Of a DNA stretch of 10,184 nt, positions 1-7,256 are shown piece by piece. The DNA is taken from assembly GCA_910587495.1 (NCBI GenBank), contig CAJUMT010000035.1:4694-14877 (forward strand). The letters are read 5' to 3'. The translations under genes and the position numbers were made by a program. The notes beneath the pieces were generated by a model. It had not been told where the DNA came from, ran no database searches, and was given only the letters and a program-made list of their open reading frames with translations. Position 1 is the stretch's first letter; each line of letters begins with the position of its first letter. Source of the DNA: an uncultured Lachnospiraceae bacterium (lineage in GTDB: Bacteria > Bacillota_A > Clostridia > Lachnospirales > Lachnospiraceae).

Positions 1-40
1 TGCTGTGTGACTGGAGTTCAGACGTGTGCTCTTCCGATCT
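1..40. other. Sequencing adapter left on the contig end (not genomic)
   Basis: Positions 7-40 match, base for base as I recall it, the 34-nt tail of the Illumina TruSeq index-side adapter (it begins GTGACTGGAGTTC and ends GCTCTTCCGATCT). The six bases before it (TGCTGT) sit where the sample index would be, so they may be index bases. This stretch is a library artefact. It also supplies a false GTG start at position 24 and the false N-terminal residues MCSSDL of the frame that runs into the first gene. Confidence 0.97.
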
Positions 41-41
41 T

Positions 42-659
42 GATAAAAAGAAAATACTGATCGCACCTTCCTGGCAAGAAGGAAATATATTGGATTCCTG
101 CATTGACGATCTTTTGGCAGAACTTTTGGGAAAAGGGCTTGATGTGGTTGTGAGGCCACATCCAGAGTATGTAAAGCGTTATAAAAGGCGAATGGATGCT
201 ATAGTCAGTCGATATCAGGGATATAAAGGAGCAGATCTGACATTCGAGCTGGACTTTACTGTAAATACATCAATTTTTGATTCGGATGTAGTGATTACAG
301 ATTGGTCTGGAACTGCTTATGAGTTTTCTTTTGTAACAGGAAAACCATCAGTATTTATAGATACTCCGATGAAAGTTAATAATCCGGAGTATAAAAAGCT
401 CGGAATTGAGCCGTTAGAAATCTCTTTGAGAGACCAAGTTGGAATCCGTTTGAATCCAAAACGCCTGGAAGGAGTTTATGAGAAAATAGCAGAGTTGTTT
501 AATGGGCAATTGGATTATCAAAAGAGCAATTTGAAGTTGCGAAATAAATATATTGCCAATTACGGCCATAGCGGCGAAGCGGGAGGGAAATATATCATAG
601 AGAGTTTAAAAGAGAAAGAACAGGAAAGAAAAAAGGGGAAGACAAACACCAAATATTAA
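42..659 (+). CDS. CDP-glycerol glycerophosphotransferase-like protein, 3' part only
   Basis: The C-terminal 206 codons of a protein whose start is missing because the contig begins inside it; the apparent GTG start at 24 lies in adapter sequence. Motifs counted from that false start are APSWQEG (14-20), RPHPEY (44-49), DVVITDWSGTAYEFSF (88-103) and GKPSVFIDTP (106-115). This is the usual order at the C-terminal nucleotide-binding end of the Glyphos_transf (TagB/TagF) family, which moves glycerol phosphate or a similar polyol phosphate from a CDP carrier onto a cell-wall polymer or glycan at the inner membrane face. The tail is rich in Lys and Glu and probably disordered. It fits the surface-polymer genes at 5475-10184 but is separated from them by the defence-like block. 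The stop lies 8 bp from the stop of the oppositely oriented AbiH gene, and I see no terminator hairpin between them. The exact substrate cannot be read from this fragment. Confidence 0.78.
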   Translation, partial: DKKKILIAPSWQEGNILDSCIDDLLAELLGKGLDVVVRPHPEYVKRYKRRMDAIVSRYQGYKGADLTFELDFTVNTSIFDSDVVITDWSGTAYEFSFVTGKPSVFIDTPMKVNNPEYKKLGIEPLEISLRDQVGIRLNPKRLEGVYEKIAELFNGQLDYQKSNLKLRNKYIANYGHSGEAGGKYIIESLKEKEQERKKGKTNTKY

Positions 660-667
660 GGACATTC

Positions 668-1930
668 TCAATTACTTTCTTGAATCACATACTCTAATTT
701 CGCGGGCACATGGTTCGACTTATCAAGGAGTTTTTCCTCGTGGATAAGTCTAATGGTGTTCGCGATCAATTCTCCCTCTGTCCCTTTATCCCTACAGTAT
801 ACCGTTACGGAAGTCGCATCATCGCCTATAAAATTTGACAGAATATCTTTGTCCGTGACGTCAAGGGAATGGCCGAAGACATAAATATATGAAACGCCGT
901 CAGGATGGACTTTTAATGGATCAACATTACCTGACCAGATGTTCCTGTTTGTTTTGAATATTTCGCGTATTTCTTTTAAATATCTGTAACTATCGTTTCC
1001 TGTATGTTTTTGTATCCTCTGTGCAAATTTTTTAAATATGGTAAAGTTTGTCCGTTCATCCTGTTCGCTTCCCGTCCAGTATTCATCAATTCCCAGCACC
1101 ATATTATTATCTTCCGCTGAATGGTTTGCATCTGCTTTTCCATGTATGTGATATACTTTCGCCTTTTTATATACGCGTTGATATGTATCTGTATAGTTAA
1201 AGTTGATCACATAATCGGGTGACAGATTTGATATTTCCGGTATGCTTTTGCTGATTGGGATCTTCTCGACAAAAGCAACCAGATACAGTTCAAGCGCCCG
1301 CGTTAGATGTTCGAGATCTTCAAATGTTTTTTCTCTGAAATCTTTAATTGTAATTTTGTGATTTGCATCTAGTTGCTTCCTTTGTTTATATTTATCAAAC
1401 TTGAGATTTCCTTTAAATACTTTCAGTCTTGGCTCTGTGGACTGAGCATAGAATTCTTTTGATACATCTTCCCAGAGATTTGTGAGGGATAGTGATCTCT
1501 GGTCTATTTCCTTAATAATAAAACGGATCTCGGATTCAAAATCTATCCAGTTTTCACCCTTCATACAGTTCGCTTTGTATAATTCTGTGAAATATTCATA
1601 CCATACATTATCTTCGAGAAGAGTATGGATCTCTGACAATTCTGTATTGCCCGATGTCACTTCATGCATTCTTTCTGTTGGGATGTTTTTTATCTTCCTG
1701 TTATTAAATGCTGCTACAATAGCGTCTTTGATTGCTGCATCTGTCTCCCAGTTATCAATACACGCCGATTTAAATCCTGCTGACATTTGCCCACTTGTGG
1801 TTGCTCCGAAGCTCCAGATCCGCTCAACTCTTTGGCAGAAATTTAAAAAATGAGAATATTTTGTAGGCAGGCCGTGGGCCAGGTCAAAGCCATTTCCCAA
1901 AATCAATATCGTTTTTCCTTTATCTGACAT
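668..1930 (-). CDS. AbiH-family abortive infection protein
   Basis: A 420-residue protein with the full set of AbiH (PF14253) landmarks: LGNGFDLAHGLPTKY at 11-25, NWIDFESEI at 127-135, INFNYT at 242-247, HIHG at 261-264, LGID at 279-282 and FGHSLDVTDKDIL at 352-364. AbiH was first described as a lactococcal phage-resistance protein that aborts infection; its biochemical activity is not settled as far as I know. The glycine-rich N-terminal GNGFD plus the central N-F-N-Y-T and H-I-H-G motifs resemble the order seen in SIR2-like NAD-binding domains; this link is my inference. There is no signal peptide or membrane segment, so it should be cytoplasmic. The ATG at 1930 has an AAGGAG site at 1939-1944, 8 bp away. 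It lies 46 bp downstream of the ATPase-nuclease gene on the same strand with no clear promoter between them, so the two are probably co-transcribed. It appears intact. Confidence 0.93.
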   Translation of the reverse strand: MSDKGKTILILGNGFDLAHGLPTKYSHFLNFCQRVERIWSFGATTSGQMSAGFKSACIDNWETDAAIKDAIVAAFNNRKIKNIPTERMHEVTSGNTELSEIHTLLEDNVWYEYFTELYKANCMKGENWIDFESEIRFIIKEIDQRSLSLTNLWEDVSKEFYAQSTEPRLKVFKGNLKFDKYKQRKQLDANHKITIKDFREKTFEDLEHLTRALELYLVAFVEKIPISKSIPEISNLSPDYVINFNYTDTYQRVYKKAKVYHIHGKADANHSAEDNNMVLGIDEYWTGSEQDERTNFTIFKKFAQRIQKHTGNDSYRYLKEIREIFKTNRNIWSGNVDPLKVHPDGVSYIYVFGHSLDVTDKDILSNFIGDDATSVTVYCRDKGTEGELIANTIRLIHEEKLLDKSNHVPAKLEYVIQESN

Positions 1931-1976
1931 GTCGCGTACTCCTTTTCAGGCATAATCTTTGGTTCTGTGTGCCGCC

Positions 1977-3683
1977 TTATTCCGGTGTAACCTCCACCCT
2001 GCAGCTCTTCTTATAACAGGCGATCCCATATTTAAAAATCATCGTCATCCCATCCTGCACAAGCCGGTCCGCGTAATGATTTTCCTCGATTTGAGACAAT
2101 GCTTCCAGACAGCCTTTTTCAAGATTTCCGGCATCCGGGTATTTCATCTCGATCAAGATGCCGATCTCGTCATCCGGTATCTCTACCTGGATATCGCTGT
2201 AGCCTTCCCCGGATTCTGCGTTGGAACAAACGTCCCAGTCCTCCCGATGGCTTAAAAGCCCTAACAGAATACCTTGATAAAAGTTTTCTTTCATCACTTT
2301 GCATACGCAGGTGTCGCGGATGCTGATCGTTTTTTTCAGGTAGGCGTTAAACTGATTTTCAATGGCGGCGGCGTCCCCTTTCTGGAAAGCCTCGCAGAAG
2401 GCGTCCAGTGTAAGCGTGTCTTTTCTCGCTTCTTCCTGGAACCAGGCGAGGATCTGTTCGGCGAAGATCACGCGGATCTCCTGGTTGGGGATGGACAGTC
2501 TGTACATATTCCAGCTGGTTTCTTCCCGAAAGGTCAGATAACCGGTGGTGAAAAGGATGCTCCACAGGTTGTCTATGCTGTCGTAGAGTTCCCGGTAAGT
2601 CAGTTCCTGATTGATCTTCTTTGTGACACATTCCCCGTTTACCAGCTGCTCCAGTTCGCGCCTGGTTCGCGGCGTGGTTTTTTTGAGAAAAGTCCGCAGG
2701 ATAGCGTTGCCGCTTGTGTTGATCCAGTAAGCCCGGGGAGCGGCGCTGGGGTCGGCACGGAGCCTGCTGATATGGTTGATCACATCCCATGGGCAGTACA
2801 TATCTGCATTGCCAAAGCGATAGCCGTCATACCATTCTTTTATGGAAGCATAATTGTCTGTCAGCCCGTAATATTCCAGCATGGCTTTTACTTCGCTGTC
2901 TGCAAAGCCAAAATGTTCACAAAATTGGCTGTCTGTAATTGACAGGACTTTAAAATTATTAAGCCCCGTAAAAATACTTTCCCTCGCAATCCGCAGGCAA
3001 CCAGTCAGTACGGCAAACTGAAGGCTGCTGTTCGTCTTCAGCGCCTGCCCGAACAACGCGCGGATGAGATCGACCATCTCGTCATAATAGCCGTACTGCT
3101 GCGCCTTGTCCAGCGGTACGTCATACTCGTCTATTATAAGGATCACTTTTTGACCGTAATGTTTATGCAGCAAACGGGATAAAATCTGCAGGCTGCTCCT
3201 GAGAACCCCGTTTTCTGTAGTGGACTCCTGCAGTCTGTCCGGATCCAGCCTGGACAGCCGCCGGTAACTTTCCTTCTCGTCTTCCGTAAGGCGGGGACTT
3301 TCCGCCAAAAACGGAAAGCTCTGCGCTTCCATTGAAAGGATCATACATAATGCAGCCTGGGCTCCCTGGAAATGCATGCTTTCCGCATTTTTGAGGGTGA
3401 TGGAGATGACCGGAAATTTCCCCATATATTTTTCACAGAGTTCCTTTTCGGCTGATACGGCCAGCCCGTCAAACAGCCTGGCGTCGCAACCGTAGGAGAA
3501 AAAGTACCGCAGCATATCCATGTTCAGGGATTTTCCGAACCTTCGTGGGCGGGTGAAGAGGCTGACTTTCGCCGGGTTGTGCAGGAGCTCTGTAATCATC
3601 GCTGTTTTATCCACATAGTAGAATCCTTCAGTACGGATTTCCTCAAAATTCTCGATGCCGATGGAAAGTTTTAACGTATACAT
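1977..3683 (-). CDS. AAA-ATPase_like protein with C-terminal PD-(D/E)XK nuclease domain (PDDEXK_9)
   Basis: A 568-residue protein of the AAA-ATPase_like (PF09820) plus PDDEXK_9 (PF08011) type. The N-terminus has the family signature FYYVDKTAMI (21-30), an atypical Walker A RPRRFGKS (45-52; the first glycine of the classic P-loop is replaced, as is normal here), Walker B VILIIDEYD (180-188), TGCLRIARESIFTGLNN (227-243), CPWD (297-300) and INTSGN (321-326). The C-terminus has D497 followed by IEMK (E512, K514), the D...ExK core of PD-(D/E)XK nucleases. Members occur in many copies in Clostridia and Bacteroidetes; their function is unproven, with roles in defence or in mobile DNA suspected. I chose the ATG at 3683 because family similarity begins at MYTLKLSIG and GGAAAGGAG (3691-3699) lies 7 bp upstream; the frame stays open 49 codons further but runs through the promoter. 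It is first in a unit with AbiH. It is visibly GC-rich (40 of 60 bases at 2701-2760), unlike AbiH. Confidence 0.93.
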   Translation of the reverse strand: MYTLKLSIGIENFEEIRTEGFYYVDKTAMITELLHNPAKVSLFTRPRRFGKSLNMDMLRYFFSYGCDARLFDGLAVSAEKELCEKYMGKFPVISITLKNAESMHFQGAQAALCMILSMEAQSFPFLAESPRLTEDEKESYRRLSRLDPDRLQESTTENGVLRSSLQILSRLLHKHYGQKVILIIDEYDVPLDKAQQYGYYDEMVDLIRALFGQALKTNSSLQFAVLTGCLRIARESIFTGLNNFKVLSITDSQFCEHFGFADSEVKAMLEYYGLTDNYASIKEWYDGYRFGNADMYCPWDVINHISRLRADPSAAPRAYWINTSGNAILRTFLKKTTPRTRRELEQLVNGECVTKKINQELTYRELYDSIDNLWSILFTTGYLTFREETSWNMYRLSIPNQEIRVIFAEQILAWFQEEARKDTLTLDAFCEAFQKGDAAAIENQFNAYLKKTISIRDTCVCKVMKENFYQGILLGLLSHREDWDVCSNAESGEGYSDIQVEIPDDEIGILIEMKYPDAGNLEKGCLEALSQIEENHYADRLVQDGMTMIFKYGIACYKKSCRVEVTPE

Positions 3684-3708
3684 CAGGATGCTCCTTTCCT
3701 TTTTTCTT

Positions 3709-3737
3709 ATTATATAAGGTAAGGGCGAATATGGCAA
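3709..3737 (-). promoter_or_regulatory. Sigma-A-type promoter for the ATPase-nuclease/AbiH unit
   Basis: Read on the minus strand, TTGCCA (complement of 3732-3737) and TATAAT (complement of 3709-3714) are separated by exactly 17 bp. The -10 box is a perfect match and the -35 matches five of six bases of TTGACA. Transcription would start near 3702 and give a very short leader (about 19 nt) that carries the Shine-Dalgarno site of the gene starting at 3683. This supports 3683 as the real start, because the upstream in-frame extension would overlap the promoter. Confidence 0.85.
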
Positions 3738-3755
3738 GCCGCGCAAAATAAATTC

Positions 3756-3784
3756 TTTACATATACAATTCCATCCATTACAAT
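3756..3784 (+). promoter_or_regulatory. Sigma-A-type promoter for the rightward ATPase-nuclease gene
   Basis: TTTACA (3756-3761) and TACAAT (3779-3784) are separated by 17 bp, each one base off consensus. Transcription would start near 3791, leaving a leader of about 80 nt before the ATG at 3872. The two -35 boxes of the divergent promoters are only 18 bp apart, back to back, so the two units could be controlled together. With no clear promoter at 5447-5474, transcription from here may also read into the surface-polymer genes. Confidence 0.78.
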
Positions 3785-3841
3785 ATAAAAATACGACTGA
3801 CAGGACACAGGAAACCAGTGAATAGAACATCGATTTTTGTA

Positions 3842-3865
3842 TCCAATATTGGAGGTGTGATGTAG
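3842..3865 (+). promoter_or_regulatory. Leader element: palindrome overlapping the Shine-Dalgarno, plus an in-frame ATG-TAG
   Basis: A perfect 12-bp palindrome, TCCAATATTGGA (3842-3853), runs into the ribosome binding site GGAGG (3851-3855). Four bases later comes ATG TAG (3860-3865), a start codon followed at once by a stop, in the same frame as the real ATG at 3872. The real start is 16 nt from GGAGG, longer than usual, while the ATG-TAG is nearer to it. This may be a minimal regulatory start-stop, an operator, or the scar of a nonsense change in an older start. Confidence 0.5.
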
Positions 3866-3871
3866 ACAGTC

Positions 3872-5446
3872 ATGGGAAAAATATTTAACACAACCGGGAC
3901 TTGCTTTCCTGAGAAACATTATATGGTGGATCTTAAAGACAGACTCTCGCAGATCAGCCATATGGTGGATCAGGGAAAATATTTTTGCATCAACCGTGCC
4001 CGGCAATATGGCAAGTCAACGATATTGTATGGCCTGGCAAACGTATTGTCTGAAAAATATATTGTTTTTTCTTTGAGCTTCCAGAGGATGAGTACGGCAA
4101 AATTCAGAGATGAAGATACTTTCTGCCGCGCGTTCATTGACAGAATATGCAGAGCTGCAGCGCTGCAAAAGATGTATGGACTGGATACAGAATGCATGGA
4201 GCGCATGGTGGCTCGGTCAAAAGAGTACAGCAGGAGTCTGGATTTAACGGATTTGTTCGACGATATCAGTGATCTTTGTGCAGGGTCTTCCAAGCCGATT
4301 GTCTTGCTTATAGATGAGGTAGACAATGCCTGCAATAACCAGATATTTTTGGATTTTTTAGGGCAGCTTAGGGATCTTTTCCTGAACAGGGAGATTGTGG
4401 TGACTTTTCAGTCCGTGATTCTGGCAGGTGTGTATGATATTAAAAATCTTAAGATGAAGATCAGCCAGGACACGGAACATCGATATAACAGTCCATGGAA
4501 TATAGCGGATGATTTTACCATAGATATGAGTTTCCAGGCGGATGAGATTGAAAGGATGCTTTGGACATACGAAAAAGACCATCATACAGGGATGGATGCA
4601 AAGGCCTTAAGCAGTATGATCTATGCCTACACAGATGGATATCCCTATATGGTATCCAGAATATGTAAGTTTTTGGATGAGCGTATTTTAGAAACACCAG
4701 CCTGGACTGAAGAAGGATTTTTAGAAGCAGTCCGTCTTTTTGTAAAAGAGCCAAATACATTATTTGACGATATGGTAAAGAAGCTGGAGGAATATCCGGC
4801 CCTTAAAAGTAAGCTCAAAGATATCTTGTTCAGAGGGGTTCGGTATTCTTATGAGACGGATCATCCGATTATTAATATTGGGAAAATGTTTGGGTTTATG
4901 AAAGACGATCAGGGATTTGCTGCAGTGGCAAATCGGATATTTGAGATGAAACTGTATAATTTATTTCTGTCAGAGACAGAAGATTGTTCTGAGGCAGATA
5001 TAATATCCGCAGATATAAAGAATCAGTTTGTTATACATGGAATATTGCAGATGGATCTGGTTATGCGTAAATTTTACGAGTATTTTGAAGAAATATGCAA
5101 AAACAGCAGTGAAAAATTTATAGAAGATGAAGGAAGGCGCATCTTTTTGATGTTTTTGCGCCCGATAATCAATGGAACCGGGAATTATTATGTGGAAGCT
5201 CAGACAAGAGATCGGACAAGAACAGATGTGATTGTTGATTTTAGAGGCCGACGTTCGGTTATTGAATTGAAACTGTGGCGTGGCAAGGCGTATCAGCAGC
5301 GCGGCGAAGAGCAGTTATTTGAATATCTGGAATATTATCATTTACAAAAAGGATATCTTTTGAGTTTCAATTTCAATAAAAACAAAAAAACAGGTATCCA
5401 TGAGATATGGTATAAGGATAAATGGATCATGGAAGTAATAGTGTGA
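3872..5446 (+). CDS. AAA-like ATPase with C-terminal PD-(D/E)XK nuclease motif
   Basis: A 524-residue protein of the Clostridia AAA-like ATPase type that begins FNTTGTCFPEKHYMVD (5-20). Visible parts are an atypical Walker A RARQYGKST (42-50), Walker B VLLIDEVD (144-151), AGVYDIKNLK (185-194), SPWNIADDF (207-215) and DGYPYMVSRICK (255-266). Near the C-terminus RTDVIVDF (450-457, D452), VIELK (463-467, E465 and K467) and GEEQLFEYLE (478-487) form a D...ExK...Q nuclease-like core. The plan parallels the 1977-3683 protein, but the ATPase part is a different family and the two do not look like recent duplicates. I infer a nucleotide-driven nuclease or regulator; no function is established. The ATG at 3872 fits the family N-terminus, although GGAGG is unusually far upstream. 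It is divergent from the AbiH unit and ends 28 bp before the LtaS-like gene with no terminator visible. No frame break is seen. Confidence 0.85.
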   Translation: MGKIFNTTGTCFPEKHYMVDLKDRLSQISHMVDQGKYFCINRARQYGKSTILYGLANVLSEKYIVFSLSFQRMSTAKFRDEDTFCRAFIDRICRAAALQKMYGLDTECMERMVARSKEYSRSLDLTDLFDDISDLCAGSSKPIVLLIDEVDNACNNQIFLDFLGQLRDLFLNREIVVTFQSVILAGVYDIKNLKMKISQDTEHRYNSPWNIADDFTIDMSFQADEIERMLWTYEKDHHTGMDAKALSSMIYAYTDGYPYMVSRICKFLDERILETPAWTEEGFLEAVRLFVKEPNTLFDDMVKKLEEYPALKSKLKDILFRGVRYSYETDHPIINIGKMFGFMKDDQGFAAVANRIFEMKLYNLFLSETEDCSEADIISADIKNQFVIHGILQMDLVMRKFYEYFEEICKNSSEKFIEDEGRRIFLMFLRPIINGTGNYYVEAQTRDRTRTDVIVDFRGRRSVIELKLWRGKAYQQRGEEQLFEYLEYYHLQKGYLLSFNFNKNKKTGIHEIWYKDKWIMEVIV

Positions 5447-5455
5447 AGACTACAT

Positions 5456-5482
5456 TTGAAAGCGGAAGTGTATTATGAGAGA
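5456..5482 (+). repeat. Short diverged repeat, copy 1 (also at 8389-8415)
   Basis: This 27-nt stretch begins TTGAAAGCG and carries the start ATG of the LtaS-like gene at offset 19. A second stretch at 8389-8415 begins with the same nine bases and also has an ATG at offset 19; without gaps 20 of 27 bases agree. In both places it lies at or just after the stop of the preceding gene. It could be a shared leader fragment left by gene exchange, or chance. Confidence 0.35.
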
Positions 5483-7256
5483 AAAAATCCGGCCATATTG
5501 GCCATATATTTTAATTGTACTGGTAATATATACAAATTTTTTAGCCCTCCAGGCAAGCAGCCATGTGGCCAGGCGGCTTTTGTATACCAAGCCGTTGTAT
5601 TTATGCTGCAATCTGTTGCTTTTATTTGCGATCTATTGTATCATAGATCTGTTTTCCCCCAGGACACATATTTCAACCGTGGTATTCAGCACAATATGTA
5701 CAATATGGGCCTTGGTAAATGATTATGTATATGCGCTGCATGGGCAGATTTTTACATTGGCAGAGTTTATGAATGCCGGTACGGCTATGAATGTCATAGG
5801 AAAGAGCCTGCTCTTTAAAAGGATTCCTTTGATATTTGGAAGCGTGATCTTATTTTTCTACTTGTTTAATATTTTTCTGAGTCGTATACAGAAGAAATGG
5901 GAAACGAAAAGGAAATATACTTATAAATTGCTGTTGGCCGGAGGCGGGGTCTGCGTGCTGGCGGGGCTTTCTTTCCCCGCGAAAAATATGCAGGAAGTGA
6001 TTTTAAGGGACTGGACGGCCAGGAATACATGTATAGAGGAAGGGTATCCTATGTATGTGTATGCCAATATTTTTATGGGTTCCGTAAAAATCATACAGCC
6101 GGAAGGATACGGTGAGGAAACGATACAGGATTATGCGGATTATGCGGAGGTTGAAGACAAAAAGAGGAAGCCAGATATTGTATTGATCCTGAATGAAGCG
6201 TTTTATGACCTGGCGTTATTAAGAGAGATGCAGACAGATATACCGTATCTGGGAAATTACTACAGTCTGGACAATGCGGTCAGAGGGTATGCGACGACGT
6301 CTGTGATCGGAGGCGGAACCAACCGGTCTGAATTTGAACTGCTTACAAGCAACACAAACTATTTGCTGGGCGAGCTTACGCCTTTTAATGTCCTGGATAT
6401 GTCCTGCACAAGCAGCATTGTGACAAATTTAAAAGAATGCGGATATTATACGATGGCAGCGCACCCCGAGGATGGAGGGAATTATAACAGGATCAACAGT
6501 TATGCCGCCATGGGATTTGACGAAATACATTTTAAAGAAGACTTTGAAAACCGCGAATATTATGCAAACCGGGAACGGATGAGTGACAGCGGCGCATACA
6601 AGGATCTGATCGCATGGTATGAAGCCGCCAGGTCGGAAAATGAAAATGTATTTGCCTATCTGCTGACCATGCAGAATCATTCGGACTACGATTATAACAA
6701 AGAAGAGGACGCCCTTGTCCATGTACAGGGTGACGTTACGAAGATAGAGAATGAGTTAAATGAATACCTTTCCTGCCTGTATCTCAGCGATTTGGCCTTT
6801 AAAGAACTTACAGAATATTTTTCAAAGCAGGAGCAGCCGGTGATTCTGTGTATGGTCGGCGACCATGCGCCTAATATCGTAAGAGAAGTGGCCGATGTGG
6901 ATTCCGCTCCTTTGCGGGGAATTTTAGCGAGGGCGACGCCATTTATTATATGGGCAAATTATGATATTGCGGATAAAGATATGGGAATCATAAGTGTGAA
7001 CGGGCTGGTGCCGCTTTTGCTGGAAGAGGCCGGCGTGGACATGATTCCGTATTATCAGTATATCAGGGATATGCAGGAAGACATTCCGGTGGTAGGAAGC
7101 TTTGGCAGCAGTATGGATGCGGAGGGAAATATACATTCCTACTATGATGATACAGAATACATGGAAAAAATCTGGAAATATATATATTTGTCCTACAATA
7201 ATTTGCAGAAAGAGAGTATCCAGGGGTGGTTTCATCTGATGGATGCATATGAATAA
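5475..7256 (+). CDS. LtaS/MdoB-like phosphoglycerol transferase (sulfatase-fold membrane enzyme)
   Basis: A 593-residue membrane enzyme of the lipoteichoic-acid synthase/OpgB group (COG1368, sulfatase fold). Five hydrophobic segments (about 9-27, 39-59, 66-86, 117-135 and 151-167) are followed by an extracellular catalytic domain from about 230. The metal and nucleophile set matches LtaS: E241 in LILNEAF, T282 in GGGTNRSEFELLTSN (the expected Thr nucleophile), and D463-H464 in VGDHAPN. N338-R339 in NYNR and H402 in MQNHSDYD match the LtaS substrate pocket. Such enzymes move glycerol phosphate from phosphatidylglycerol to a polymer or glycan outside the membrane. Among glycosyltransferases, a decorating role on a surface polysaccharide is at least as likely as true LTA synthesis. 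A modest ribosome site, GGAAG (5464-5468), lies 6 bp before the ATG. Its TAA shares one base with the next gene's ATG, so translation is probably coupled. Confidence 0.9.
   Translation: MREKIRPYWPYILIVLVIYTNFLALQASSHVARRLLYTKPLYLCCNLLLLFAIYCIIDLFSPRTHISTVVFSTICTIWALVNDYVYALHGQIFTLAEFMNAGTAMNVIGKSLLFKRIPLIFGSVILFFYLFNIFLSRIQKKWETKRKYTYKLLLAGGGVCVLAGLSFPAKNMQEVILRDWTARNTCIEEGYPMYVYANIFMGSVKIIQPEGYGEETIQDYADYAEVEDKKRKPDIVLILNEAFYDLALLREMQTDIPYLGNYYSLDNAVRGYATTSVIGGGTNRSEFELLTSNTNYLLGELTPFNVLDMSCTSSIVTNLKECGYYTMAAHPEDGGNYNRINSYAAMGFDEIHFKEDFENREYYANRERMSDSGAYKDLIAWYEAARSENENVFAYLLTMQNHSDYDYNKEEDALVHVQGDVTKIENELNEYLSCLYLSDLAFKELTEYFSKQEQPVILCMVGDHAPNIVREVADVDSAPLRGILARATPFIIWANYDIADKDMGIISVNGLVPLLLEEAGVDMIPYYQYIRDMQEDIPVVGSFGSSMDAEGNIHSYYDDTEYMEKIWKYIYLSYNNLQKESIQGWFHLMDAYE

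Noticed and set aside
660..667. Shared terminator between the convergent glycerophosphotransferase and AbiH genes
   Set aside because: There are only 8 bases between the stops, and no stem with a T-run on either side in the flanking 60 bases.
2274..2942. 222-codon open frame on the plus strand inside the ATPase-nuclease gene
   Set aside because: It is antisense to a gene with clear family motifs along its whole length; long antisense frames are expected in GC-rich coding DNA and this one shows no recognisable domain.
3684..3830. In-frame 49-codon N-terminal extension of the PDDEXK_9 ATPase-nuclease
   Set aside because: It runs through the minus-strand promoter and its -10 box, has no family similarity, and a strong Shine-Dalgarno lies 7 bp before the ATG at 3683.
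640..5480. Flanking direct repeats, IS ends or an attachment site bounding the defence-like block
   Set aside because: Comparing the edges near 630-670 and 5440-5480 by eye showed no matching repeats, and no transposase or integrase gene is present.
5456..5722. 88-codon frame starting TTG at 5456, overlapping the LtaS-like gene
   Set aside because: It overlaps the N-terminal membrane segments of a well-supported gene and has no domain of its own. Only its first 27 bases are of interest, as a repeat.
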